A DNA stretch of 64,000 nt from MTP4 sp052056915 (GCF_052056915.1 NZ_CP195119.1:3348001-3412000); one strand, 5' to 3'. Shown: positions 9,093-19,292, counted from the first letter of the stretch. The notes: generated by a model from the sequence alone, not told the origin. Numbers and translations: made by a program.

Positions 9093-10191
9093 CTTCGAAG
9101 AATTCCGAAAGTAACCCCTAAGAAACCGGGAAGTATTCCGGAAGGTACGGCCTCCGTATCATTACCTCGTTAACCGTGGCTTCAAGAAGGTAATCTTTAC
9201 ACAGTGGGATGTGGCTTCAAGAAAGTAAAGTCAGGAGTTGGGCCGGAGGGCCCTATCTATGTATTTCCACTCCATAAAGTTGGGTTACAGGCTTACATTT
9301 TACGGCGTTAACATCGGATAAATTTAACACATGTTTCCCTGTTAACCTCTGGTCTATTCCTCAAAAGTTTTTGCTTATATAAGTTTTCATATGATGTATT
9401 TAATCTCTTTTTAAGTAGTTCTGCAGCATATATCATATTGAGGCTGTGAACTCTATAATTTACACCTGCAGACTGTTACAGGTGAATTTGTAGTAGAAAG
9501 GCAGGATATCGGGAAATGTGTTCACACCCTTTCCCGGGCTTTGGAGTTGCTAGAAAAAGCTAAATAGAGGTCCTGTTAGCGTACCGGGAGTTTGGTCAGG
9601 CCTGCAGGATACCGGTCTTAAATAAAGTTTCTGCAGCTAAGATATACCCTGGTGGAAAATGGCTTTTTTGCCACTTTAAAATGGAACCCCCGAAGCCTTA
9701 AGTTTTGCAGACATCGAGAAAACGAATTTGAAAACCTGATTATTGCAAGCTGTGATTCCTGATGTTTCCAGAACACAGACTCCGATGCAAAGCGTATAAT
9801 TATTATTTCTGTGTGTCCGGGGAGGAAAGCCTTTCGGAAATGCTCATTCCGGTTTTCAGGCTTCCTTGCGGTTTTTGGGCTTACATGTCTGATATTCCCG
9901 ATTCCTCAGTATATCTGTTTCTTAATCTATCCGGTGTAAGGGAGATGGTTTGTTAAGCAGGGTTTTTCTGAAGAAAAATTTTTTCGGACAGACTTTATCT
10001 GACATCTTTTAACTCTTATTTTGCCTGTCCGTATCTTTTATTGGGCATTTTTGGTCGATTAATGTTGGCCTGGCTACCAGAAGGCGTTGCGTTGATATCG
10101 GAATTTAAGGAAGATTGGGTTTAGAGGAGATTGGATGTAGAGGATCCGGAGTTTCTCCGCAGGACTTGCGGGACTCCGGGAGGAGGCTACA
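9093..10191. other. Long intergenic region with possible promoter and hairpins
   Basis: No convincing gene is seen in this 1.1-kb region. It contains a self-complementary GGGCCGGAGGGCCC at about 9240-9253, a pair of GTGGCTTCAAGAA direct repeats at about 9176-9230, a strong TATA-like TTATATAA at 9375-9382, and an inverted repeat CACCTG/CAGGTG at about 9464-9486. The promoter-like element lies 800 nt before the next gene, so a non-coding transcript or a very long leader is possible. A 64-codon open frame at 9762-9956 lacks a ribosome binding site. Confidence 0.4.
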
Positions 10192-11004
10192 ATGCAGGTA
10201 ATGGGTATAATATCATGCAATATTTTTGAGGATGAGATCGTCCACCTTGTGGAACATGATAGGGAGGTTAGCAAGGTCATCATAATTAAAAACGAAAATT
10301 CAGGAGGTATTGTTCGAAAACTTGAAAAAATCGGCTGTCCCTTCAGGGAAGTAAATCTCGTAAATGTGGATGAGCACAGGTTTTTCAGGGAACTTCATCT
10401 GGAAAATACTGAAGGTGTGGTCCTTGTGCTGAACATTCTCGAAATAGTGGGCATGAATAAGAGGCGCAAAAGGCTGAAAATGAACGTATACGATGCCATC
10501 CTCAGGATGTCCCTGTTTTCGGACGGCTTGCTCCTCCTTTACGGGCTTTGCGGAAACCTGCTTAAGGACATTGAAGCCGATTTCGAGCACCTGAACTGCC
10601 CTGTTATTACCCTGAAGGACAGCGAGGGCAACATTGTTGACGACTGCGTCTGCGCAACCCTGGGAGGAAAAACTTCTTTCATAGAAGTCGTGAAGAGTCT
10701 TGAAGGGAACCGGACCTTCATGCTCACCCCTATGTGGGCTGCCAAGTGGGAGGATATGGTCGTTGCAAACGGGTTTGCCCGGAGCCTTGAGCTCCTGGAA
10801 GAATCGAGGATGGTATTCAGGGTCTCAAAGTATACCCAGGTCGCAAAAATCAATACCGGGCTGAGTTACCAGCACGACTTCCACTCAAAGGTTTATGAAT
10901 TTGCTGACTACTACGGCTTGGATGTCAGGGAAATCGAAGCTGACCTGGAAATTTTTGAACGTTGTTACAGTGAACTGAAAACTGCGGTTATGTACCCGGC
11001 CTGA
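10192..11004 (+). CDS. DUF1638-like conserved protein
   Basis: This 270-aa soluble protein resembles the DUF1638 family, which is frequent in methanogens and whose function is not established. It begins MQVMGIISCNIFEDEIVHLV and has conserved-looking Cys residues (C9, LLYGLCGN near 145-150, and DDCVCATLGG near 185-193). The last of these is followed by the aromatic-rich LTPMWAAKWEDM. The start is well supported by GGGAGGAGG about 7-14 nt before the ATG. It appears monocistronic, with a T-rich termination zone after the stop. Confidence 0.6.
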   Translation: MQVMGIISCNIFEDEIVHLVEHDREVSKVIIIKNENSGGIVRKLEKIGCPFREVNLVNVDEHRFFRELHLENTEGVVLVLNILEIVGMNKRRKRLKMNVYDAILRMSLFSDGLLLLYGLCGNLLKDIEADFEHLNCPVITLKDSEGNIVDDCVCATLGGKTSFIEVVKSLEGNRTFMLTPMWAAKWEDMVVANGFARSLELLEESRMVFRVSKYTQVAKINTGLSYQHDFHSKVYEFADYYGLDVREIEADLEIFERCYSELKTAVMYPA

Positions 11005-11295
11005 ACCCGTAATTTCTTTATGTCGGGTTTTTCTTTTCTACTTTTTTCCTTTTTTACCGGTTTTCTCTTTTCTACTTTTTTGCCGGTTTTTCCTTTTTCC
11101 TTGATTTTTTTCCGTTGTCCTTTGATTTTCTTTTTCCTTTGATTTTTCCTTTCAGACCAACTTTTTCCTGATGGTTTTTTGAAGTTTTGGATACATTTAT
11201 CAACAACTTCCCTTATTTTAGGCTGGGACCTCCTTTTACTCCGTTTTTTGGTTCCGGATATTGAAGATAAATTATTGGTTTTCAAAGGCAGTAAA

Positions 11296-12123
11296 ATGAA
11301 CTCAGAACTCAATTCCATCCAGATGTTCGGAATTAAGACCCCGATTATAAGGGCCGGGGACGATGTTGTGCAGATACTGGAAGCTGCGCTGAAAGAAGCC
11401 TGCGTTGAACCCCTTGAAGGGGATATTTTCGTACTGGCCGAATCTGCGGTTGCCACTTCGGAAAACCGGGTCGTGGAACTTGAGCAGATAAAGCCAGGGG
11501 AAAGAGCGGTGGCTCTGGGAGAAGAATACGAGCTTGATCCCAGGGAAATGGAACTCGTGATCCGGGAGTGCGATGAAATTTTCGGAGGAGTGCCCGGAGC
11601 CGCCCTTACCATCACGAAGGGGATTCTTGCTCCTAACGCAGGGATCGATGCTTCCAATGCCCCGGAAGGGCACGTTGTCCTCCTGCCCGAAGACCCGCGA
11701 AAGAGTGCCGAAAATATCCGTAAACGGCTCGAAGAACGTTATTCTTGTCGGCTGGGGGTTATTGTCGGGGACAGCAGGACCCAGCCCCTGAGGCTCGGCT
11801 GCACAGGGCTTGCGCTGGGAGTTTCCGGCTTCGTGTCCGTGGAAGATGCAAGAGGTGCTTTTGATATCTTCGGGAAACCCCTTCATATAACGCACAAAGC
11901 AGTGGCTGATAACCTTGTTTCGGCTGCGGAACTCCTTATGGGGGAGGGCGGGGAAATGGTGCCCTGCGTGCTTATCAGGGGAGCTCCTGCAAAGCTTATC
12001 GACGAGTCTCCCGAAATGCCGAAGATTTCCATGGAAGGCTGCATGTACTTTGGAAATGTCATCAAAGCTCGTGGAAGGAAAGAAGAGAGTCAAAAACAGG
12101 GACAAAACCCGGAAAGCAAATGA
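11296..12123 (+). CDS. Coenzyme F420-0:L-glutamate ligase family protein, CofE-like
   Basis: The 275-aa product resembles CofE, which adds glutamates to coenzyme F420-0. Visible family motifs are NAGIDASN (about 118-125), the G(V/I)IVGDSRTQP region, and LLMGEGGEMVPCVLIRG near the C-terminus. The segment that reads DTxGR or DSFGR in characterised CofE proteins is DSRTQ here, so it could be a paralogue with altered specificity. The open frame extends upstream to 11179, but the ATG at 11296 removes a hydrophobic AT-rich leader and fits the family start. A hairpin terminator follows. Confidence 0.75.
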   Translation: MNSELNSIQMFGIKTPIIRAGDDVVQILEAALKEACVEPLEGDIFVLAESAVATSENRVVELEQIKPGERAVALGEEYELDPREMELVIRECDEIFGGVPGAALTITKGILAPNAGIDASNAPEGHVVLLPEDPRKSAENIRKRLEERYSCRLGVIVGDSRTQPLRLGCTGLALGVSGFVSVEDARGAFDIFGKPLHITHKAVADNLVSAAELLMGEGGEMVPCVLIRGAPAKLIDESPEMPKISMEGCMYFGNVIKARGRKEESQKQGQNPESK

Positions 12124-12152
12124 ATATTTTTATATTTCGGGTCGGCTAAAAA

Positions 12153-12174
12153 AAGCCTGAAGGGCTTCCTTTTC
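12153..12174 (+). terminator. Hairpin and T-run after the CofE-like gene
   Basis: AAGCC at 12153-12157 pairs with GGCTT at 12163-12167 across a five-nt loop and is followed by CCTTTT. It lies 30 nt after the stop codon. Confidence 0.45.
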
Positions 12175-12212
12175 CGGATATGTTGATAATAAGGGTTCTG
12201 ACTTCCAAGATA

Positions 12213-12227
12213 AGCATTATATATGCT
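12213..12227 (+). promoter_or_regulatory. Palindrome enclosing a TATA element upstream of thioredoxin
   Basis: AGCAT and ATGCT flank TATAT, making a 15-nt near-perfect palindrome over a TATA-like core. A second TATA-like stretch (ATAATATATAC) follows at about 12233-12243. The next gene begins about 200 nt downstream, so either element implies a long leader. Confidence 0.35.
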
Positions 12228-12429
12228 CGGAGATAATATATACTAATTGATCCCCGACCCTGTATTTAATATCTCATCTTACAGCTTTCGTTTACGATTC
12301 AGGATTGGGTTCCCGGGTAATTTTTTCGTACTGGCTTCACGGGTGCGGAGCTTTGTCCGGCTGTCAGGCGTGGATCGATAGAAGAACATCAAAAGCTAAT
12401 AAGAAGCTTTAAGGTATGCAGGTGATTTT

Positions 12430-12696
12430 ATGAAACCAGTGATATTGGACTTTTCCGCAACATGGTGTGGACCTTGCAGGATGCAAAAACCAATTCTTGA
12501 AGAACTCGAAAAGCAGTATGCGGACAAGGTCGAGTTCAAAGTTATCGATGTGGATGAAAACCAGGAACTTGCTACAAAATACGGCATCCATGCTGTTCCG
12601 ACGCTTATCATTGAGAAAGACGGGGTCGAGATTAAGCGCTACATGGGAGTAACCCAGGGCAGTGTCCTGGCCGCCGAGATTGATAAAGTGCTTTGA
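12430..12696 (+). CDS. trxA: Thioredoxin
   Basis: A compact 88-aa thioredoxin with the active site WCGPC at residues 12-16 and the cis-proline segment AVPTLII. It would act as a cytosolic disulfide reductase. It is shorter than bacterial TrxA (about 108 aa), as is usual for small methanogen thioredoxins. The GGTGAT ribosome binding site immediately before the ATG is ideal. It is flanked by independent non-coding regions, with a CCCGGG inverted repeat after the stop, so it is probably monocistronic. Confidence 0.92.
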   Translation: MKPVILDFSATWCGPCRMQKPILEELEKQYADKVEFKVIDVDENQELATKYGIHAVPTLIIEKDGVEIKRYMGVTQGSVLAAEIDKVL

Positions 12697-12970
12697 TTCC
12701 TGTTTCCCGACAAAAGGCGCCCGGGGCTCTCAGTGAACCCGGGACCGTAACTTTTTGATTAAAAACGCTGGATTTTTCAATTGAACAGTTTCCAGAAATC
12801 TTTCCCTGTCAGTTTCTCCACAGCCGGAGGCTCGGTGGATTTTCAAATTTGTTTGTTTTTTTAGGTTTTTTGTTTTTTTAGTCTGTTTGCTTTGTTTTGG
12901 TTCATTTCTTTCTTTTCCTGTCTCATCGAAAAAATGTAAATACCTTTAAGCTAATTCCCTCAGGATTGGT

Positions 12971-13990
12971 TTGATTTCTAAAAAGTTGATAGACCTTGGT
13001 GTCCTGGCGCTGCGGCAGAGGAATTCCCGCGGGAATTTCAAACCCCATGTCTCCCTTCGCTTCAGGGATGATGCAGGGGGGCTGCGCATGTTTTCCGTTG
13101 ACACGACAAGGACCCCAAATAAGTATCCTCAGCCCGACGCTTACCTGATTACTCACGCTCATTCCGACCATCACGGCAAGTCAGCGATGCTCTCGGAGCG
13201 CGCCCTCTGTTCGGAAAAAACGGCAAAAGCTCTTGAGATAAGGCATGACAGGGAATATAAGGGACAGACTTTCAAGCTCGGGGATGATTTTGAGCTGGAA
13301 GGAGTCAGGATAAAGACTTTCCCAACGGAACATACTGCCGGGGCAACGGCTTTTTACTGGGAAAACGATGTCGGGACGAAGATCCTGGTAACCGGGGACG
13401 TCAAGGACGCAAGCCGGCTTCCCTCCTGCGACGTGCTTGTTACGGAGGCGAATTACGGGGATCCGGAAGACCCCGGCTGCCATTTTACGGATGACCTGGA
13501 AAGTTTGAAAAATGCCATTCTCGAAAACGGGGCAGTCGCTTTCGGGGCGTATGAGTTCGGGAAAGCCCAGAGAGCCGTCGAACTTCTCAGGGGTTTTGGC
13601 TACGACGGGGCGATCCGGATGGATACTAGGGCCCGGCTGCTTACCCGGAGCATGCTCGAGGACTCCGGGGAACTGGCAGGCCTGGACTGTACCGGAGAGG
13701 AAGGTGTGTTCATAGTCCCGCCCTGGGACCTTAAAAGGCTTCCCTGGCACCTGAAGAAATACGTGTTGAGTTGCAGGATGGATTACCCTTACCCCACAAT
13801 CAGGATCAGTGACCACCTGGATGCCCCAGGGCTTGAGGAGATGGTCCGAAAACTTGACCCTGAAGTCACTCTTGTCTACCATCCCGGAGGAAACAGGCCT
13901 GCGAAGTTTTCAAAACATTTAAATTCCATAGGAATCGATTCGATATCCATAGATATGATCGGTAATGTTTTAAGTAATGAATTTGTCTAA
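12971..13990 (+). CDS. Metallo-beta-lactamase-fold hydrolase, exonuclease-like
   Basis: This 339-aa protein has the metal-binding HAHSDHHG motif (HxHxDH) around residue 60, further conserved elements FPTEHTAG and VTGDVKD, and a C-terminal VYHPGG. It resembles MBL-fold proteins annotated as mRNA 3'-end-processing or exonuclease-like, but lacks a visible beta-CASP insertion of full size. The substrate is unknown. The start is TTG at 12971, with AGGATT just before it; the first ATG would remove the conserved N-terminal region. Confidence 0.7.
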   Translation: MISKKLIDLGVLALRQRNSRGNFKPHVSLRFRDDAGGLRMFSVDTTRTPNKYPQPDAYLITHAHSDHHGKSAMLSERALCSEKTAKALEIRHDREYKGQTFKLGDDFELEGVRIKTFPTEHTAGATAFYWENDVGTKILVTGDVKDASRLPSCDVLVTEANYGDPEDPGCHFTDDLESLKNAILENGAVAFGAYEFGKAQRAVELLRGFGYDGAIRMDTRARLLTRSMLEDSGELAGLDCTGEEGVFIVPPWDLKRLPWHLKKYVLSCRMDYPYPTIRISDHLDAPGLEEMVRKLDPEVTLVYHPGGNRPAKFSKHLNSIGIDSISIDMIGNVLSNEFV

Positions 13991-14058
13991 ATCAGGGAAG
14001 TTCGCGCCGAATCCCTGAGGATTTCAAGAGATAACGGCCGTTCAGGAGAGTACGTACT

Positions 14059-14484
14059 TTGAGTAAGAAAACCCAAAGGTCCAAGGGTTTAAAGTCTACA
14101 GAGACAAAACCCGCAGAATTAATGGAAATACCCGTGGAAGGCGTTGCAGAAGGCGCTGAAATCCCTGAGAAAAAGAGCTTTATCAAGGAAATGTCCCCGG
14201 AAGAAAAGCAAAAAGCTCACAGGGATGGAATTATAAAAACAATAGTTGCGGCTTTACTTGGGATTGTCGCCGGTTTCATAGTCTTCTACCAGTACGGGGC
14301 AGGCGAAGACAGGATCTGGTATGCCTTGCTGACGATTATCTTTGTGCTTACATACTACCTCCAGAAGTTGATATACCCGCAGCTCCAGATTGACACGAAG
14401 GCATTCAAGTTCAAGGACTGGTTTTACGTGGAATTCATTGTCCTGGACTTCTTCCTTGTGACCTGGACTTTGCTCCTGAACTGA
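14059..14484 (+). CDS. EMC6-like archaeal membrane protein
   Basis: A 141-aa protein with a charged N-terminal cytoplasmic segment (about 1-58) followed by three hydrophobic helices (about 60-78, 86-103 and 123-140). The size, order and sequence style match the archaeal EMC6-like family, thought to be related to membrane-insertion machinery; no direct function is established. The TTG start at 14059 follows GGAGAG; a later ATG at residue 22 is an alternative. It lies 70 nt after the MBL gene and ends at a strong terminator. Confidence 0.65.
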   Translation: MSKKTQRSKGLKSTETKPAELMEIPVEGVAEGAEIPEKKSFIKEMSPEEKQKAHRDGIIKTIVAALLGIVAGFIVFYQYGAGEDRIWYALLTIIFVLTYYLQKLIYPQLQIDTKAFKFKDWFYVEFIVLDFFLVTWTLLLN

Positions 14485-14507
14485 AAAGTTCTTTTTTCCT
14501 GAACTTC

Positions 14508-14537
14508 AAAAGGCCTTTTCCCGGAAAAGGTCTTTTT
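14508..14537 (+). terminator. Strong hairpin terminator after the EMC6-like gene
   Basis: AAAGGCCTTTT and AAAAGGTCTTT form a stem around CCCGG with one mismatch, followed by TTTT. This lies 24 nt after the stop codon. Confidence 0.6.
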
Positions 14538-14880
14538 ACCTGATCCTTTTGTAGCCTTTTTATCATTCTTCTCTCATTGTTTTCGGTTTTTGGTCAGGTT
14601 TCGGTGTTCAGGCAAGGCCGGGGTTTCAGGATACAACAGGATAAAACTGCTTGATAAAGACTTATAAAGCAGGGCAGGCATTTCATGAGCGCTATTAGCC
14701 GCTCAGAAACAATTCATACATACTTATAAAGCGGTTCATAAACAGCTCATAAACGTTGTAGTCATACACTGTAATATCTCTCAAGAATTGTAATACCTCT
14801 CAAATGTCTCTCAAGAATTGTAATCATCTCATATAAATCAGGAAACCGTTACATGTAAAACGTTATTTTCGGGGATAATC

Positions 14881-16647
14881 ATGCGAATAGCAATACTCAA
14901 TAAGGACAGGTGTCAGCCCAGAAGGTGCAGCAAGGAGTGCGAAAAGTATTGTCCCAGGGTCCGGACAGGGGACGAAACCATTGTTTTCGGGGACGACGGA
15001 AAACCGGTCATCTCCGAAGAACTCTGCGTGGGCTGCGGGATATGCATAAACAAGTGTCCCTTTGACGCCATCATGATCATAGGGCTGCCGGAAGCTCTGC
15101 AGGAGCCCACTCACAGGTACGGGACAAACGGCTTTGCCCTCTTCGGGCTTCCTGTGCCGCGGGCCGGGAAGGTGACCGGGATTCTCGGGCCTAACGGGAT
15201 AGGGAAGAGTACTTCGGTCCAGATCCTTTCAGGAGCCCTGGTCCCGAACTTTGGGGAGGAGACCGGGGACTGGGATACTGTGCTCGAACACTATGCGGGC
15301 ACGGCTCTTTATGATTATTTCAGGGACGTGGTTTCCGGGAAGTTCAGGATCTCCCAGAAGCCCCAGTACGTGGACCTGATCCCGAAAGCCTTCAAAGGAA
15401 AGACCTCCGAGCTCCTCGGGAAGACCGATGAACGAGGAGTACTCAATGAACTGGTAGACTACCTGGAACTCCGCGGCGTAATGGACCGCAAGATCTCGGA
15501 ATTGAGCGGCGGGGAATTGCAGAGGGTTGCGATTGCAGCCTGTGCGGCCAGGGACTCCCATTTCTATTTCTTTGACGAGATCAGCCCCTACCTGGACATC
15601 CACCAGAGGATCAAGGTAGCCCGCTTGATTCAGGAACTCTCGAAGGAGAAGGCCGTGCTCGTGGTCGAACACGACCTTGCGATCCTGGACCTGCTCACCG
15701 ACGCAATCCACCTTGCTTACGGTGAACCCGGTGGGTTCGGTGTGATCACTCACCCAAAGAGCGTGCGTGTGGGGATAAACCAGTACCTTAAGGGCTTCCT
15801 CCCTGAAGAAAACATCCGGATCAGGCCTGAGGCCATCAAGTTTGAGGTCCACCCCCCGACGGATACTCGCGAGTTTGCTTCCAGGGTCTCTTTTGGTGGT
15901 TTTTCCAAACAGTACGGGGAAGGCTTTTCCCTGAAAGCAACCGGCGGAAACCTCAGGGATGGCGAGGTGCTCGGCATTGTTGGGCCGAACGGGATCGGGA
16001 AGTCCACTTTCGTGAAAATCCTTGCCGGGGAAATCAAACCCGATGAGGGGGACCCCAACATCGATGTCAAGATCTCCTACAAGCCTCAGTACATTAAAGC
16101 CGATATCCAGATGCGGGTACAGGATTTTCTGCGGGGCATTTCAAGACAGTTCGGGACCAGCTACTACGAAGTGGAAATTGCAAAGCCCCTGCAGCTTGAA
16201 AAACTCTATGATCACATGTTAACGGACCTGAGTGGAGGGGAACTGCAGAGGGTAGCGATTGCTGCCTGCCTTTCCAGGGATGCCGACCTCTACATCCTCG
16301 ATGAGCCGAGTGCCCACCTGGACGTGGAACAGCGCTCCATGGTCACGAGGGTCCTGAACCGCTTTGCCGAAAACAACCAGAAGACAGCCATGGTCGTCGA
16401 CCACGATATCTATATGATCGACATGCTCAGCCAGCGCCTCCTGGTCTTCGAAGGTGAGCCCTCGGTCTACGGTGAAGCTCACGGCCCCTTCAGCATGGAG
16501 AACGGTATGAACCGCTTCCTGGAAAACCTCGGGATCACTTTCCGCCGGGACGAAGAAACCAGACGTCCCCGTGTGAATAACCTGGGTTCAAGGCTTGACC
16601 GGGAACAGAAGGAAAGCGGCAACTACTACTATGCGGCGACTGACTAA
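14881..16647 (+). CDS. Ribosome recycling ATPase ABCE1 (Rli1)
   Basis: ABCE1 splits ribosomes after termination. The 588-aa protein has two N-terminal 4Fe-4S motifs (C11, C16, C20, C24 and C49, C52, C55, C59), then two ABC ATPase domains. The first Walker A GPNGIGKS is at 103-110, and both domains have LSGGELQR signatures. The second Walker A and a DEPSAHLD Walker B follow in the second half. The length is normal for the family. The preceding 400 nt contain AT-rich repeats of CTCTCAAGAATTGTAAT type at about 14776-14825 and no other gene. Confidence 0.95.
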   Translation: MRIAILNKDRCQPRRCSKECEKYCPRVRTGDETIVFGDDGKPVISEELCVGCGICINKCPFDAIMIIGLPEALQEPTHRYGTNGFALFGLPVPRAGKVTGILGPNGIGKSTSVQILSGALVPNFGEETGDWDTVLEHYAGTALYDYFRDVVSGKFRISQKPQYVDLIPKAFKGKTSELLGKTDERGVLNELVDYLELRGVMDRKISELSGGELQRVAIAACAARDSHFYFFDEISPYLDIHQRIKVARLIQELSKEKAVLVVEHDLAILDLLTDAIHLAYGEPGGFGVITHPKSVRVGINQYLKGFLPEENIRIRPEAIKFEVHPPTDTREFASRVSFGGFSKQYGEGFSLKATGGNLRDGEVLGIVGPNGIGKSTFVKILAGEIKPDEGDPNIDVKISYKPQYIKADIQMRVQDFLRGISRQFGTSYYEVEIAKPLQLEKLYDHMLTDLSGGELQRVAIAACLSRDADLYILDEPSAHLDVEQRSMVTRVLNRFAENNQKTAMVVDHDIYMIDMLSQRLLVFEGEPSVYGEAHGPFSMENGMNRFLENLGITFRRDEETRRPRVNNLGSRLDREQKESGNYYYAATD

Positions 16648-16795
16648 TCGTCCAAATTCCGCTCTTTTGCTTTCTATGGGCGGACCTGTATGGACTGGCT
16701 TTTAAGGGTGGATTCGTACGGGCGGACTTTTATTTCTGCCCTGGATTACTTTTTCAAAATAATTTTTTATCGAATGCGGGAGTTTCTGGTCTTTA

Positions 16796-19003
16796 ATGAA
16801 AATCGAGTGTCTCGACCTTCCAGATGAAGTAAAGAAATTTTACCTGGATTCCGGAATTGAGGGGCTTTACCCTCCGCAGGCGGAAGCTGTGGAAAAGGGT
16901 CTGCTTGAAGGAAGGAACTTGCTTGCGGCAATCCCTACGGCGTCAGGAAAGACTTTGCTTGCAGAGCTTGCCATGTTAAAGGCGGTACTTTCGGGGGGAA
17001 AGGCGCTTTATATCGTGCCTCTCCGGGCACTTGCCTCCGAGAAGTTCAGGCGTTTCCGGGAGTTTTCAAAACTCGGGGTCAGGGTAGGGATTTCTACCGG
17101 GGACTATGACCGGCGGGACGAGGGGCTTGGAGTAAATGACATTATCGTGGCGACGTCCGAGAAGACTGACTCCCTCCTGAGGAACGATACGGCCTGGATG
17201 CGGGAGATTTCAGTTGTTGTGGCTGACGAGGTCCACCTGATCGATTCGGCGAACCGGGGGCCTACTCTTGAAGTAACCCTTGCAAAGCTCAGGAGGATGA
17301 ACCCCTCCTGCCAGATCCTGGCGCTTTCGGCTACGGTCGGGAATGCTGACGAGCTTTCTGCATGGCTGGATGCCGGGCTTGTGCTTAGTGATTGGAGGCC
17401 TACCGACCTCAGGGAGGGGGTTTTGCTTAACGGGACTTTATACTTTAAGGGTCTGGACAGGGCTATTGAACAGCCCACAAAGGACGAGGCTGTGAACCTT
17501 GTGCTGGATACCCTCCGGGAAGGAGGGCAGTGCCTGGTTTTTGAGAGCAGCCGGAAGAACTGCATGGGTTTTGCAAAAAAAGCAGCTCCGAAAGTCAAAA
17601 AGGCCCTCTCTGCGGAAGACAGGGACTTACTTGCCGGGATTGCCGACGAGGTTCTGGAAAACAGCGAGACTGATACCGCGGTCACCCTTGCGGCCTGTAT
17701 CCGGGCCGGGACAGCTTTCCACCATGCAGGGTTGACTTCGGCTTCAAGGGAGCTTGTGGAAGAGGGTTTCAGGGCAGGCCGGATCAAGATGATCTCAAGC
17801 ACCCCCACCCTGGCTGCGGGGCTGAACCTGCCTGCCCGGAGGGTGGTTATTCGAAGCTACCGGCGCTATTCTTCTCAAGATGGCATGCAGCCTATACCTG
17901 CTCTCGAGTACAAACAGATGGCGGGCAGGGCAGGAAGGCCGAGGCTTGACCCTTACGGGGAAGCCGTACTTCTCGCAAAGTCGAATGAGGAGCTTGGGAA
18001 TCTTTTTGAGCGTTATATCGAGGCCGGGGCTGAGGATATCTGGTCCAAGCTCGGGACCGAAAATGCCCTCAGGACCCACGTGCTTTCCACGATTGCAAAC
18101 GGGTTTGCCCATACGAAGGAAGAGCTCATGGACTTCCTGGAGGCGACCTTCTTTGCTTTCCAGTACTCGAATTTTGGGCTCTCTACGGTTGTGGATGAGT
18201 GCCTGCACTTCCTGACGCTTGAGGGCATGCTCGAGGAAGCCGAAGAACTCGTCCCCACGATGTTCGGGAAACTGGTCTCAAGGCTTTATATTGACCCCCT
18301 CTCGGCAGCAGTCGTCGTAAAAGGCCTGAGAGAGGCAGGGGGTTCCCTGACCGACCTTACCCTGCTGCACCTTATCTGCAGCACGCCGGACATGCGCCTG
18401 CTTTACATGCGGAGTTCGGACTACGAAGGGATCAACGATTTTGCCATGACTCATTCGGAGGAGTTCGTGAAAGTCCCGAACTCCTTTGATATGGTGGAGT
18501 ACGAGTGGTTTTTGCAGGAGGTAAAGACCGCGCTCCTGCTTCTGGAATGGATCCGGGAAAAGCCTGAAAACGAGCTCTGTTCAAAGTTCGGGGTCGGGGA
18601 AGGGGACATACGGGCAATTGCGGATATTGCCGAGTGGATCATGCACGTGGTCACCCAGCTTGCCCGGCTCCTTGAGCTGAAGGGGGCTGAAAAAGCCGCA
18701 GAACTTGAAATGAGGGTCCACTACGGAGCAGGCCCCGAATTGATGGAACTGCTCGACATGAAGGGCATAGGGCGTGTCAGGGCAAGAAAACTCTACAGGG
18801 CGGGGTTCAGGTCTCTTGCAGACCTCTCAGGGGCAGCCCCGGAGGCTGTAGCTGCGGTTGTCGGCCCGAAGATTGCGGAAAGGATTTTCAGGCAGCTTGG
18901 CAGGGATGATGCTGCCGGCACGGAGTTCTCTGCTGAATTGCAGCTGCCGGAGGCCGGGGAAGAAAAGGCCGGAGCGGGACAGAAAACTTTCAACGATTTT
19001 TGA
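16796..19003 (+). CDS. hel308: ATP-dependent DNA helicase Hel308
   Basis: This Ski2-type superfamily 2 helicase unwinds stalled replication forks. The 735-aa protein shows Walker A PTASGKT (47-53), the DEVH box (144-147), a motif VI with QMAGRAGRPR, and C-terminal helix-hairpin-helix elements (MKGIGRVRARKLYRAG). The extreme C-terminus QKTFNDF resembles a PIP box, consistent with known PCNA binding of archaeal Hel308. The ATG at 16796 begins directly with the conserved N-terminus. Confidence 0.95.
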   Translation: MKIECLDLPDEVKKFYLDSGIEGLYPPQAEAVEKGLLEGRNLLAAIPTASGKTLLAELAMLKAVLSGGKALYIVPLRALASEKFRRFREFSKLGVRVGISTGDYDRRDEGLGVNDIIVATSEKTDSLLRNDTAWMREISVVVADEVHLIDSANRGPTLEVTLAKLRRMNPSCQILALSATVGNADELSAWLDAGLVLSDWRPTDLREGVLLNGTLYFKGLDRAIEQPTKDEAVNLVLDTLREGGQCLVFESSRKNCMGFAKKAAPKVKKALSAEDRDLLAGIADEVLENSETDTAVTLAACIRAGTAFHHAGLTSASRELVEEGFRAGRIKMISSTPTLAAGLNLPARRVVIRSYRRYSSQDGMQPIPALEYKQMAGRAGRPRLDPYGEAVLLAKSNEELGNLFERYIEAGAEDIWSKLGTENALRTHVLSTIANGFAHTKEELMDFLEATFFAFQYSNFGLSTVVDECLHFLTLEGMLEEAEELVPTMFGKLVSRLYIDPLSAAVVVKGLREAGGSLTDLTLLHLICSTPDMRLLYMRSSDYEGINDFAMTHSEEFVKVPNSFDMVEYEWFLQEVKTALLLLEWIREKPENELCSKFGVGEGDIRAIADIAEWIMHVVTQLARLLELKGAEKAAELEMRVHYGAGPELMELLDMKGIGRVRARKLYRAGFRSLADLSGAAPEAVAAVVGPKIAERIFRQLGRDDAAGTEFSAELQLPEAGEEKAGAGQKTFNDF

Positions 19004-19080
19004 ATTGATAGTCTGAAGTCCGTTCGAAATTTCCAAAATTTCCGTCCACTCCGCTCCTCTTTTCACCTATTTTTTCTTTT

Positions 19081-19101
19081 TTCTTCTTCTTCTTCTTCTT
19101 C
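19081..19101. repeat. TTC microsatellite
   Basis: Seven TTC units sit inside a pyrimidine-rich stretch between hel308 and hisD. It probably belongs to the hel308 termination zone. Confidence 0.8.
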
Positions 19102-19292
19102 GCCTATTTTTTCCTTTTTCCTTCCTTTCCTCCGCTCAAATACTGTCTCAATTTTAGGATTTCTACAAAGCCCTCTTTTTTTCGCTTTTCATTTTCACCT
19201 GGATTTTAAGGGTTTTATCGGGTTTTGAGGTGAAAATATTAAATTAGATCAGGGATTTAATGGGATCAGATTATATTTCAGAGATGATCATC

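Noticed and set aside
9762..9956. 64-codon frame in the metF downstream gap
   Set aside because: No ribosome binding site, no family resemblance and unusual composition; possibly a chance frame.
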